64,000 bases of DNA from Nannocystis exedens (GTDB lineage: Bacteria > Myxococcota_A > Polyangia > Nannocystales > Nannocystaceae), in contig NZ_NETK01000001.1 of NCBI RefSeq assembly GCF_002343915.1, positions 6,896,001 through 6,960,000 of the forward strand. Direction: 5' to 3'. Position 1 is the first letter of the stretch. Each line of letters opens with the position of its first letter. Below, piece after piece: positions 56,955-64,000 of this stretch. The notes under the pieces are model-generated. The model did not search any database. It was given only the letters and a program-made list of their open reading frames with translations, and was not told where the DNA came from. Position numbers and translations under genes: made by a program.

Positions 56955-58325
56955 TCACTGCACGCGGTCGAGCCGCTCGATGAACGCGCCAATGTCGATC
57001 GGCGGCGGGATCTTGGCGTTGTCGAACTCGTCGCGGGCGAGGACGGCGTGCGAGCGGGCGTGGTCGTACTCGGCCAGGCGGGCGTCCATGGTGGCGGCGA
57101 AGAAGTAGCGCAGGCCGCGGCGCATGAGGTCCTTCTCGGACTCGACGTCGGCGAGGAGGGCGTCACGGCAGACGGTGATGAGGTCGTTCTCCTGCGGCAG
57201 GGTGACGTAGGCCTCGAGGTTGTCGAGCGCGAGCTCGAGCTTGTCGGTGACCAGCGGGCCCTCGAGGAGGATCGACGGGAAGGCGGCCTGGAGCTGCCGG
57301 ATCGCCGCGCTCTGGCCGTCGGCGGCGAGGGTCATGCGCGTGAGCCCGAGCAGCGACGGCAGGTGCGTGCCGTCGAGCTTGCGCGCGGCCTCGTAGAAGC
57401 CGCGCGCGGCTTTGAGGTCGCCCTTGTTGCGCGCGACCTCGCCGCGGAGGAACAGCGCCTGGGCTTGCTGGCCGACGTCGCCGAGCTTTTTGTAGTTGGC
57501 CTCGGCCTCGGCGGCGTGCTTGTCGGCGGCCGCGAACTCGCGCTGCTCGAGGGCGATGACGGCGAGCATGGTGGAGATCGTCGGCTCGTCGTAGCCGCCC
57601 TCGCGCGCCAGCAGCAGGAACGGCTTGGCGGCGGCGCCCGAGTACTCGCCCATCTGCACGCCGGCCCACAGGAACGCGAGGTCGGGGGTGAGGTGGTTCT
57701 CGGCCGCGAGCGCCGCGAGGTCGCCCTTGAGCACGCCCTGGGCCATCTCGGCGGCCTCCTTCGAGGGCGGGCAGCGCGACACGTAGGCGGTCGCGCGCGC
57801 GCGGGCGATCCGCGCCTGGGTCTGGAGGATCGGCTCCTTGGCGGTCAGCGCCGCGTCGAGGTTGGTCAGCATCGCCTCGACGGCGATGTCGCCGGGGCCG
57901 AGCTTGGTGTCTTCGCTGTAGTCGCTCTTGCGCGTGGGCGGGGTCTTGGGGTCGAGGTCGACGAGCCGCCAGGCGACGCCACGGATGCACGTGGTGAAGT
58001 AGAGCGCGGCCAGGTCGGCGCGGGCGACGGTGATCCAGTGGCGGCCCTCGCTGTCGGCCAGCGCGGCGAGGACCTCGTCGGCGCTGCGGGCCTTGCCGTC
58101 CTGCAGCAGCTTGCTGGCCTTCTCGAGCGCGGCGACGGTGGTGGGGCCGGCGTGCGAGCGGGCGGCGTCGACCAGCGGCGTCAGCAGCAGCCACTCCTGC
58201 CACGAGCCCATGGCGACCTGCGCGGCGCCGGGCTCGGGCGCGGCGGGTCCGCGGCCCTTGCAAGCTGTCCCGAGAGACAGGCCGAAGGCGAGCGCGACAG
58301 CGAGGGCGGAGCGGCGGAGCGGCAC
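56955..58325 (-). CDS. TPR-rich lipoprotein
   Basis: 456 residues. Lipobox SLGTAC (C22), then an almost wholly helical protein with TPR-like pairs (ALEKASKLLQDGKARSADEVLAALA, AVIALEQREFAAADKHAAEAEANYKKLG, QALFLRGEVARNKGDLKAARGFYEAARKL). Likely an outer-membrane scaffold. Residues 17-23 (LSLGTAC) overlap a hairpin copy (CTGTCC-CGAG-AGACAG, 58265-58280), so the repeat encodes part of the lipobox. Possibly coupled to Cys-rich lipoprotein B. Confidence 0.8.
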   Translation of the reverse strand: MPLRRSALAVALAFGLSLGTACKGRGPAAPEPGAAQVAMGSWQEWLLLTPLVDAARSHAGPTTVAALEKASKLLQDGKARSADEVLAALADSEGRHWITVARADLAALYFTTCIRGVAWRLVDLDPKTPPTRKSDYSEDTKLGPGDIAVEAMLTNLDAALTAKEPILQTQARIARARATAYVSRCPPSKEAAEMAQGVLKGDLAALAAENHLTPDLAFLWAGVQMGEYSGAAAKPFLLLAREGGYDEPTISTMLAVIALEQREFAAADKHAAEAEANYKKLGDVGQQAQALFLRGEVARNKGDLKAARGFYEAARKLDGTHLPSLLGLTRMTLAADGQSAAIRQLQAAFPSILLEGPLVTDKLELALDNLEAYVTLPQENDLITVCRDALLADVESEKDLMRRGLRYFFAATMDARLAEYDHARSHAVLARDEFDNAKIPPPIDIGAFIERLDRVQ

Positions 58326-58489
58326 GGCTGCGAAGGGTAGCGCGCGGGCGCTCGCGACCCGGGGGCCGGAGGCGTGACGATCTTCACGGATCGGCCGGCT
58401 GTAAGCCGCGCGGACAGGGGGGCGTTCGGGGCGCGAGGCCGGCGGACGGCCTCGCCCTGCCCCCGGCGGGCCTGCGGAGACAGACGATC

Positions 58490-59473
58490 ATGCGACGACC
58501 CAGCAGCAAGTCCTTCGGCTTGATGGCGACCCTTCTCCTCGGCGCGGCGGTGTTCGCCTGCGGACCGGGCGTCGCCGAGGCCCACCGGCCGTGGAGCGAT
58601 TCGGGGCAGATGGTGGCGCCGCCGTGGGGCCAGGAGGTGTCGCTGACGATCGAGAGCGGGTACGGCGGGGCGCTGCCGACCTACCAGCACGGCGGCTCGG
58701 TGTTCGTCGCCGGGCAGATGGGCGAGCGCTACAACATCCGCGTCCGCAACAACTCGGGCGAGCGCGTCGAGGCGGTGGTGACGGTCGACGGGCGCGACGT
58801 GGTGAGCGGGCAGCTCGGCAACTACAAGACGCAGCGGGGCTACGTGCTCGAGCCGTACGGCTCGGTGCTGATCGAGGGCTTCCGCCAGTCGCTCGACCAC
58901 GTGGCGGCGTTCCGCTTCACCGACGTCGGCAACAGCTACTCGGGGCGCTGGGGCACGCCGCAGCACGTCGGCGTGATCGGGGTGGCGGTGTTCAAGGAGC
59001 ACCAGCCGCGCAAGCTGCGGCGCCAGCCGCCGCCGCCGATCGCCACGCGGCCGTACTACGAGCCGTACTACGGCGACTACGACGCCGGCGGGGTCGAGAG
59101 CCAGATGCGCTCGGCCCCGCCGCCCGCCCCGGCCGACGCGCCGGAGGCCAAGCGCGCGGCCGCGGCCCCGCACGGCGGCGGCTCCGCGCAGGCCGAGGCG
59201 GCCTCCCCGTACGACCCGAGCCCGCGGCTCGGCACCCAGTACGGCGAGACGACCTACAGCTCGGTGCGCGAGGTGACGTTCGAGCGCCGCCACAAGCGCC
59301 GGCCCGACGTGATGATGACGGTCTACTACGACAGCGCCGAGAACCTGCGCGCCCGCGGAATCATCGTCGACCCGTACTTCTCGCCGCCGCCGCCCCACGA
59401 CCCGCGGCCGTTCCCGGCCACCAGCGAGCGCCACAACCAGTACGCGCCGCCGCCGCCGGCCCGCCGCTACTGA
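58490..59473 (+). CDS. hypothetical exported protein with Pro-rich C-terminus
   Basis: 327 residues. N-terminal signal with a possible lipobox AVFAC (C24) or a type I site after AEA. A globular domain (about 40-170: LTIESGYGGALPTY, MGERYNIRVRNNSGERVE, VTVDGRDVVSGQ, RFTDVGNSYSG) precedes a low-complexity Pro/Ala/Tyr region (175-240), a second short domain and a Pro-rich end. No family recognised. Followed by a T-tailed hairpin. Confidence 0.7.
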   Translation: MRRPSSKSFGLMATLLLGAAVFACGPGVAEAHRPWSDSGQMVAPPWGQEVSLTIESGYGGALPTYQHGGSVFVAGQMGERYNIRVRNNSGERVEAVVTVDGRDVVSGQLGNYKTQRGYVLEPYGSVLIEGFRQSLDHVAAFRFTDVGNSYSGRWGTPQHVGVIGVAVFKEHQPRKLRRQPPPPIATRPYYEPYYGDYDAGGVESQMRSAPPPAPADAPEAKRAAAAPHGGGSAQAEAASPYDPSPRLGTQYGETTYSSVREVTFERRHKRRPDVMMTVYYDSAENLRARGIIVDPYFSPPPPHDPRPFPATSERHNQYAPPPPARRY

Positions 59474-59480
59474 GCGAACG

Positions 59481-59545
59481 AGCATGTCTTCTGGGGCATG
59501 GTTGGAAGGACAGGGCCCCAGAGTCCTGTCCTTTTTGACATGTCA
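59481..59545. repeat. hairpin-repeat cluster between convergent genes
   Basis: GCATGTCTTCTGGGGCATGG, then AAGGACAG...CTGTCCTTTTT, then GACATGTC: three consecutive arms in 65 bases. Confidence 0.75.
59506..59536. terminator. T-tailed hairpin between convergent genes
   Basis: AAGGACAG (59506-59513) pairs with CTGTCCTT (59526-59533), followed by TTT. It uses the TGTCC/GGACA core and sits between a plus-strand gene ending at 59473 and a minus-strand gene ending at 59543, a bidirectional terminator. Confidence 0.72.
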
Positions 59546-59983
59546 CCCGGGCCAGCCGATGAGGTAGCGGCTGAAGAAGCCGAGGCCGGCGCTGGTGGCA
59601 TTGGCCAGCAGCGACCACAAGAAGGCGCGCTTCAGGCCGCAGCCCCGCAGCAGCAGGGCCTCGACGACCACGGCGAAGGTCTCGGCGAGGAGGAAGTAGA
59701 CGGTGTAGCGGTGGGTCTCGAGGAACGGCCAGCGGTAGGCGAGGTCCTCGTAGGCGCGCGAGTAGAACACCCCGAAGAACACGAACCACACGTAGGGGTG
59801 CGTCAGCGCCGAGGCGAGGAAGGCGAGCCCCACCCGCTGCGGCCACGCGAGCGACGGCACGCGGTCGGGTCCGCCCAGCGCGCGCAGGTAGATCGGCACC
59901 TCCACCAGCTGGGTGAAGGCGAAGGACCAGAACCAGCGAGCGACCATCACGTGCGCGCAATGTACCAGGTCGCGGGCGGTCAC
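59543..59983 (-). CDS. hypothetical integral membrane protein
   Basis: 146 residues with about four membrane helices and many aromatics (WFWSFAFTQLVEVPIYLRAL, HPYVWFVFFGVFYS, YTVYFLLAETFAVVVEALLL). No signal peptide beyond the first helix; ATG at 59983 with a possible internal start at MVARW. No family recognised. Confidence 0.65.
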   Translation of the reverse strand: MTARDLVHCAHVMVARWFWSFAFTQLVEVPIYLRALGGPDRVPSLAWPQRVGLAFLASALTHPYVWFVFFGVFYSRAYEDLAYRWPFLETHRYTVYFLLAETFAVVVEALLLRGCGLKRAFLWSLLANATSAGLGFFSRYLIGWPG

Positions 59984-60068
59984 CGGGTAGACAACGCGGT
60001 TGTCGCACGCGGTCCCTGCTGTTATCGTCCGCCCCGCCGGCCGTCACGGCCGCAGGAGCGAACTGCCC

Positions 60069-60479
60069 ATGAAGCGCCTCTCCATGCCCATCGTGTCCGT
60101 CCTGGTCGCGTTCGCCGCTGGTTGCGGGGTCGGCCCGCACGTCGACGACTTCAACGAGTCCCTGGTCGCCGCGGCAGTGGCCGGGTGCGCCTGCGGCAAC
60201 ATCGGCTACTCGTCCGAGGAGGAGTGCCGCGCGGAGGCGCCCCCGGACGAGGGCGAGCAGGCCTGCATCGAGGCGCTGTTCAAGAACGCCGAGGCCAACT
60301 ACGAGGCCCAGCTCGACTGCCGTACCGCGGTCAACAACCGCCTCGCGAGCTGCCTGAACAGCAAGTCCTGCACCGACCTGGCCCGCCTCGGCTGCGGCGG
60401 GGAGGCCGCGGAGGACCTCGAGGACTGCCCCGACCTGCCGAACGACATCAATCAAGAGCTGGCCGAGTGCCGCAACTGA
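60069..60479 (+). CDS. Cys-rich lipoprotein
   Basis: 136 residues from ATG 60069. Lipobox AFAAGC (C19). Mature part has nine cysteines in a regular layout (GCACGNIG, SSEEEC, EQACIEALF, QLDCRTAVNNRLASCLNSKSC, GCGGEAAEDLEDCPD, AECRN), probably all disulfide-bonded. No family recognised; ends six bases before the deoC start. Confidence 0.72.
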   Translation: MKRLSMPIVSVLVAFAAGCGVGPHVDDFNESLVAAAVAGCACGNIGYSSEEECRAEAPPDEGEQACIEALFKNAEANYEAQLDCRTAVNNRLASCLNSKSCTDLARLGCGGEAAEDLEDCPDLPNDINQELAECRN

Positions 60480-60484
60480 GGTCG

Positions 60485-61198
60485 ATGCGCCGCGCCGAGC
60501 TGGCCGCCACCATCGACCACACGCTGCTCCGCGCGACCGCGACCGCGGCGCAGATCGAGCAGCTGTGCCGTGAGGCCCACGAGGGCGGGTTCTTCAGCGT
60601 GTGCGTCCAGCCGTCTCGCGTCGTGCTGGCCCGCCGCGCGCTGGCGTCGCTGGGCGCGCGCACGAAGGTCTGCACGGTGATCGGCTTCCCGCTCGGCGCC
60701 AATACGCCGGCGATCAAGGCCGCCGAGGCGGCCCGGGCGGTGGCCGACGGGGCGGACGAGCTCGACATGGTGATCGCGCTCGGGGCCCTGCGCGACGGCG
60801 ACGAGGCGGCTGTCCTCGCGGACATCCAGGGGGTGGTCGGCGCGGCCGGCGGTCAACACCTCACGAAGGTGATCCTCGAGACCGCGCTGCTCACCCCCGA
60901 GGAGATCGACGTCGCCTGTCGCCTCAGCGTGGCCGGCGGGGCCCGGTTCGTGAAGACCTCGACGGGCTTCGGGCCGGGCGGGGCGACGGTCGCGGCGGTC
61001 CAGCGGATGCGCGCCGCCGTCGGCCCAAATTTGGGGGTCAAGGCGAGCGGCGGGATCGCCGACGCCGCGGCCGCCCGGGCCATGCTGGCCGCCGGCGCCT
61101 CGCGCCTCGGCGCCAGCGCGTCGGTGGCGATCGTCGCCGGCTGGGACGAAGATGTCCCCTTCGACAGGGTCGTCGGGACAGGTCAGGAGCAGACATGA
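60485..61198 (+). CDS. deoC: deoxyribose-phosphate aldolase
   Basis: 237 residues from ATG 60485. TIM-barrel class I aldolase cleaving deoxyribose-5-phosphate to acetaldehyde and glyceraldehyde-3-phosphate. Schiff-base lysine K157 in RFVKTSTGF; second Lys K186 in VKASGGI; acidic DELDMVI near 91. Its C-terminal residues are encoded by hairpin-repeat arms (GATGTCCCC...GGGACAGGTC, 61151-61184). A perfect copy, CTGTCC-TCGC-GGACAT (60810-60825), lies inside the gene. ATGA overlap with the phosphorylase gene shows a nucleoside-degradation operon. Confidence 0.93.
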   Translation: MRRAELAATIDHTLLRATATAAQIEQLCREAHEGGFFSVCVQPSRVVLARRALASLGARTKVCTVIGFPLGANTPAIKAAEAARAVADGADELDMVIALGALRDGDEAAVLADIQGVVGAAGGQHLTKVILETALLTPEEIDVACRLSVAGGARFVKTSTGFGPGGATVAAVQRMRAAVGPNLGVKASGGIADAAAARAMLAAGASRLGASASVAIVAGWDEDVPFDRVVGTGQEQT

Positions 61199-62049
61199 CG
61201 CAAGGCTACGAGTCCGCCACAAACGTCCGCGACGCCGAGGGCCGCCAGTACCACATCGCCCTCAAGCCCGGCGAGGTGGCCCGCCACGTGATCCTCGTCG
61301 GCGACCCCGAGCGCGCCCGCCGGGTCGCCGGCAACTTCGAAGCGGTCGAGCTCGAGCGCTCGAACCGCGAGTACGTGACGATCACCGGCCGCCACGACGG
61401 CCTGCGCGTCAGCGTGATGGGCACCGGCATGGGCGCCGCGAGCACCGAGATCGCGATCGTCGAGCTGTGCCAGTGCGTCGAGCGGCCGGTGATGATCCGC
61501 TGCGGCAGCACCGGCGCGCTCCAGCCGGGCATGGCGCTCGGCGACCTGGTGATCTCGCAGGCCGCGCTGCGGCTCGAGAACACCACGCGCTTCTATGTGG
61601 AGGACTCGTACCCCGCGGTCGCCGACCCGCAGGCGGTGATGGCCCTGGCGGCCGCCGCCGACGCGATCGGCCAGCGCTACCACGTCGGCGTGACGGCCAC
61701 GTCGCCGAGCTTCTACGCCGGCCAGGGCCGGGCGATCGCCGGCTTCCCGCCGCGCGAGCCCGACATCGTCGAGCGCCTGGCCCGGCAGGGCGTCAAGAAC
61801 CTCGAGATGGAGACGGCGTGCCTGCTGACGCTGGCGACCCTGCGCGGGTTCGTGGCCGGGGCGGTGTGCGCGGTGTATGCGACCCGCGCCGACGACGTGT
61901 TCATCTCGCCTGCCCAGAAGGACATGGCCGAAAAGGCATGCATCGCCACCGGCCTGGGCGCGCTGCACCTGCTCGACGCGATGGAGCGGGCCCGCGGGGC
62001 GCGGCCGATCTGGCACCCGGGCCTCGGTCTGAACGAGTCGGGCGCGTAG
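61195..62049 (+). CDS. nucleoside phosphorylase (uridine phosphorylase-like)
   Basis: 284 residues. PNP/UDP family: VILVGDPERARRV phosphate-binding loop, GTGMGAASTEIAIVEL, RCGSTGALQPGMALGDLVIS, and the nucleoside-binding NLEMETACLLTLA. Cleaves nucleosides with phosphate; next to deoC it would feed pentose phosphates into metabolism, the classic deo logic. Uridine phosphorylase is most likely by motif but other pyrimidine nucleosides are possible. A repeat copy (AGGACATGGCCGAAAAGGCATG, about 61919) is in frame. Confidence 0.9.
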   Translation: MTQGYESATNVRDAEGRQYHIALKPGEVARHVILVGDPERARRVAGNFEAVELERSNREYVTITGRHDGLRVSVMGTGMGAASTEIAIVELCQCVERPVMIRCGSTGALQPGMALGDLVISQAALRLENTTRFYVEDSYPAVADPQAVMALAAAADAIGQRYHVGVTATSPSFYAGQGRAIAGFPPREPDIVERLARQGVKNLEMETACLLTLATLRGFVAGAVCAVYATRADDVFISPAQKDMAEKACIATGLGALHLLDAMERARGARPIWHPGLGLNESGA

Positions 62050-62310
62050 CCGCGGCGGTACTTCCGGGGGTGGTGGTCACCACCGAGCCGGGGCCGCGCC
62101 CGCGCTTCATCGTCTGCTGCGATGTCAGCGGACGGGCCCCTGATCCCGCGCCGGGGCGAGTGAGGCCCCGGCGTGGTCGGGCCCGCCGGTCACGGGGCGG
62201 CGCCGGCGGCGATCATGGCGGCGTCGAAGCTGCCCTCGCAGATCGAGAAGAACTGAGCGAAAAACCGGCAAGTCCCGCGCCAACACCAGCGCAGCCCTCG
62301 TTTCTCAAAA

Positions 62311-62745
62311 CTACGCGTGGACTTGCCCGTCCTGAGGCCTACTCTGTAGGTATCTCGTTCTGTCTCCTTGCATCCTGGTCCGTGACACAGATTGAATCTG
62401 TGGCACCACCGCGCGGTGGCGACACAGGCGGCCGCGTAGTAACGGTCCGGCGCGATCCACGGGGCGCCGCGCGAGTCCGTGGCGCACGGCAGCCTGTGGT
62501 GGCTCGACCGGCCGGCTTAACTCGAGAGCGCCGCAGCAGCGCTTGTACTTCGAGCCGCTCCCACACGGGCACGGATCGTTGCGGCCCACCTTCGGGCGGC
62601 AGGCACGGCGCCGGAGGCGGGCGGGGTGGCTCGGCAGGGCGCAGCGTCGACCCGGTTGAAGTCCGAAAGTAGATGGCGCAGCTCGCGCTCCAGTCACACC
62701 CCGATCGGCTCGTGGCGTCGCTACGCGCCGAGGGTCGCGGATCAA
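62311..62745 (-). pseudogene. SEC-C motif protein fragment
   Basis: The frame contains a perfect SEC-C zinc-binding motif GRNDPCPCGSGSKYKRCCG (the C-terminal domain found on SecA and many small proteins). Its flanks are Arg/Pro-rich and do not look like a folded domain, and the region is otherwise decayed, so this is probably a remnant of a larger SEC-C protein rather than a functional gene. Confidence 0.45.
62386..62402. repeat. short palindrome ending repeat module A
   Basis: CACAGATT-G-AATCTGTG, eight-base arms. Confidence 0.65.
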
Positions 62746-62928
62746 GCCGGCGGAGATGCAGTTCCCCCACCATGAGGTGACGAATCAGTATCTGTGGAAC
62801 AAATTCCAAGTATTAGCAAACTCCGCGCCAATGCCAGCGCAGTCCTGAATTCTCGAAAATGCGCGCGGGGTTGACTTTGCTCGGTTTGTTCTGCGGTTAT
62901 CTTCGCTGGTCACGTTTCGTCCCAGAGT

Positions 62929-62954
62929 CTGTCACAGGTCAGGACCTGTGACAG
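62929..62954. repeat. long palindrome ending repeat module B
   Basis: CTGTCACAGGTC-AG-GACCTGTGACAG, twelve-base perfect arms. Equivalent in position to the palindrome at 62386-62402 of module A but longer and different in sequence. Confidence 0.7.
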
Positions 62955-63206
62955 ATTCTTGCGCTAGCGAGCTTTCTGGCTGCACTGTTGAGGCGGACGC
63001 GCCCTTTCCGCCAGGGGCAGCCCTGAGGCGGCGCGAGCTCAGCCCGCCGGCCGCGCGAGCTCATGCCCCCGGGTCTGAAACCAGCGCACCTGCCACATCA
63101 CCAATGCCCGACATCTAACGCCGACCTAGTGCTGCGACCGTAAGGTAGCGATCCGAAAACGATGCGCGAATTTGCGCTCTGACCTGGAACGTGATCTACG
63201 GGTGCC

Positions 63207-63722
63207 ATGAGGCAGAAGAAGCCGCGGCCCCGGTTCCCCGGACTCAAGCTCAAGGACGAGGATCGAGAGCTCCTGCGCCGAAAAGCCCGGGAGCGGCTCA
63301 CGGTGCGGACCTGGAAGCGAATTCGCATGCTGCAGTTGCTGGACGAGGGGAAGACGCTGGCGGCGACGGCGGCAGCGGTTGGATCGGCGGTCCCCTCGGT
63401 TCGGCGGGTTGGAGAGCGGTATCTCGCTGCGGGCGTCGAGGTCGCGCTCAAGGACGCGAAGCGACCGGTCCCACCGCGGAAGCTCGATGCTCGGCAAGAA
63501 GCCGCGATCGTCGCCATGGTCTGCGGGCCACCTCCTGAAGGACGCGCTCGGTGGACAATCATGCTCATCGTCGAGGAGTGCATGAAACGCAAGCTCGTCG
63601 ACCAAGTCGGCCGGGAGACGATCCGGGTGTTGCTGAAAAACCACGCGCTCAAACCGTGGCGGGAAAAAAATGGCTCTTCAGGGTTGAGGGTGGCGCAGGT
63701 TGCGCGCGAAATCGCGCCGTGA
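63207..63722 (+). pseudogene. IS630-family transposase, N-terminal part, interrupted
   Basis: 171 residues. The two helix-turn-helix DNA-binding units typical of IS630 (LLDEGKTLAATAAAVGSAVPSVRRVGERYLAAG, then RETIRVLLKNHALKPWREK) are intact, but the DDE catalytic domain that should follow KPWREK is absent. At that point there is an A7 run and then the left end of another insertion sequence, so the final residues of this frame belong to the intruding element. Non-functional as it stands. Confidence 0.8.
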
Positions 63723-64000
63723 TATCGTGCGCGAAATGGCAGAGACCGAACTCTACGCCCGAATTCTCGGTATCGAGGCTCCCTGGAGAGTTGCTGCGGT
63801 GAAGCTGCAGCTCGGGCAGGGGCAGATCGTCATCGAGGTCGAGCACGACCCCGATGTGCCGACGACGTGCCCGGAGTGTGGCCAGGCTGTTCCCCGTCAC
63901 GATACGCGGACTCGCCGATGGCGGCACCTCGATACGTGTCAGTATCGGACGATCATCGAAGCCGGCGTACCGCGGACGTCGTGCCCGAAGCACGGTACGC
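63672..64000 (+). mobile_element. ISL3-family insertion sequence, left end
   Basis: Begins GGCTCTTCAGGGTTGAGG (63672-63689), the typical ISL3 inverted-repeat start, with the adjacent AAAAAAAT (63664-63671) as a candidate eight-base target duplication inside the IS630 gene. It carries the transposase at 63736 and continues beyond the right edge, so the other end and the second target copy cannot be checked. Confidence 0.75.
63736..64000 (+). CDS. ISL3-family transposase, N-terminal part
   Basis: 88 codons visible, open at the right edge. Starts MAETELYARILGIEAPW and contains the family's N-terminal zinc finger (CPECGQAVPRHDTRTRRWRH ... CPKHGT), which binds the element's ends. The DDE catalytic domain is outside the window. 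Whether the element is still complete cannot be judged. Confidence 0.85.
   Translation, partial: MAETELYARILGIEAPWRVAAVKLQLGQGQIVIEVEHDPDVPTTCPECGQAVPRHDTRTRRWRHLDTCQYRTIIEAGVPRTSCPKHGT

Larger units (their letters stand above)
62050..63206. other. 1.16-kb decayed region with a repeated module
   Basis: Lower GC than the rest. Two related modules lie at about 62264-62402 and 62821-62954 on the same strand: CGCGCCAA..CCAGCGCAG.CCT..TTCTC, then a TCTG(T/C)(A/G)G(G/T) stretch and a palindrome at the end (62386-62402 and 62929-62954). Between them sits a SEC-C fragment on the opposite strand. On the minus strand, 62190-62270 also reads like the end of a protein (AQFFSICEGSFDAAMIAAG). Confidence 0.6.

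Noticed and set aside
63655..63675. Programmed frameshift in the IS630 transposase at the A7 run
   Set aside because: No DDE domain follows in any frame within reach; the ISL3 left end begins immediately after the run.

Overview
The window is very GC-rich and its coding density, gene style and protein content suggest a deltaproteobacterial predator, most likely a myxobacterium of the Nannocystis/Plesiocystis group. That is inference. It rests on many lipoproteins with Thr/Ser-rich linkers followed by DUF4215-like Cys-rich repeats (29.4-32.9 kb), a Ser/Thr kinase with HRDFKPSN and TPRs (36.6-39.4 kb), a secreted trypsin-like protease with a MYXO-CTERM-like tail (33.8-34.7 kb), a VIT/VWA/FecR lipoprotein (50.6-54.4 kb), and carotenoid genes at the left edge.

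Layout. 0-2 kb: end of phytoene desaturase, phytoene synthase and a HAD phosphatase. 2-7.6 kb: a methyltransferase carrying a lipoprotein signal, a small lipoprotein, an EI24-like membrane protein, a GT-C glycosyltransferase and a membrane-anchored PA14 protein. 8-14.8 kb: iron alcohol dehydrogenase, ABM monooxygenase, lipoprotein cyclophilin, ribosomal protein S20, RidA, a multi-repeat CarboxypepD_reg lipoprotein and a DsbC-like lipoprotein. 14.9-21 kb: PrkA kinase, SCP2 protein, GNAT acetyltransferase with a coupled 55-residue membrane protein, an orphan P450. 21-23.3 kb: long non-coding stretches made of degenerate repeats. 24-29 kb: glnS, an AhpD-like protein, a DUF1328 mini-gene that is easy to miss, and hypotheticals. 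29.4-33 kb: two paralogous DUF4215 lipoproteins. 33.2-36.6 kb: peroxiredoxin, then a tightly overlapping protease / three-helix membrane protein / TIR-like gene trio. 36.6-49 kb: kinase, a frameshifted lipoprotein, RF3, three tandem paralogous lipoproteins and an Lgt-family protein. 49.6-60.5 kb: TPR and VWA lipoproteins and Cys-rich lipoproteins. 60.5-62 kb: deoC plus a nucleoside phosphorylase, a nucleoside-salvage pair. 62-64 kb: a decayed, lower-GC region with a SEC-C fragment, a repeated non-coding module, and an IS630 transposase broken by an ISL3-family element running off the right edge.

The most striking signal is not a gene. A short hairpin, core RTGTCC-N4-GGACAK (6-nt arms, often a TTCG/CGAG/GAAG loop), occurs dozens of times across the first 62 kb, between genes and also in frame inside genes, mostly near protein termini. 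Several copies have grown into long perfect palindromes at convergent gene ends. I also see gene-end echoes: blocks downstream of stop codons that look like repeated, degraded copies of the adjacent gene's own 3' end. The best candidate for an undescribed protein system is the protease / 3-TM / TIR-like operon at 33786-35504. No rRNA, tRNA or CRISPR array was seen.
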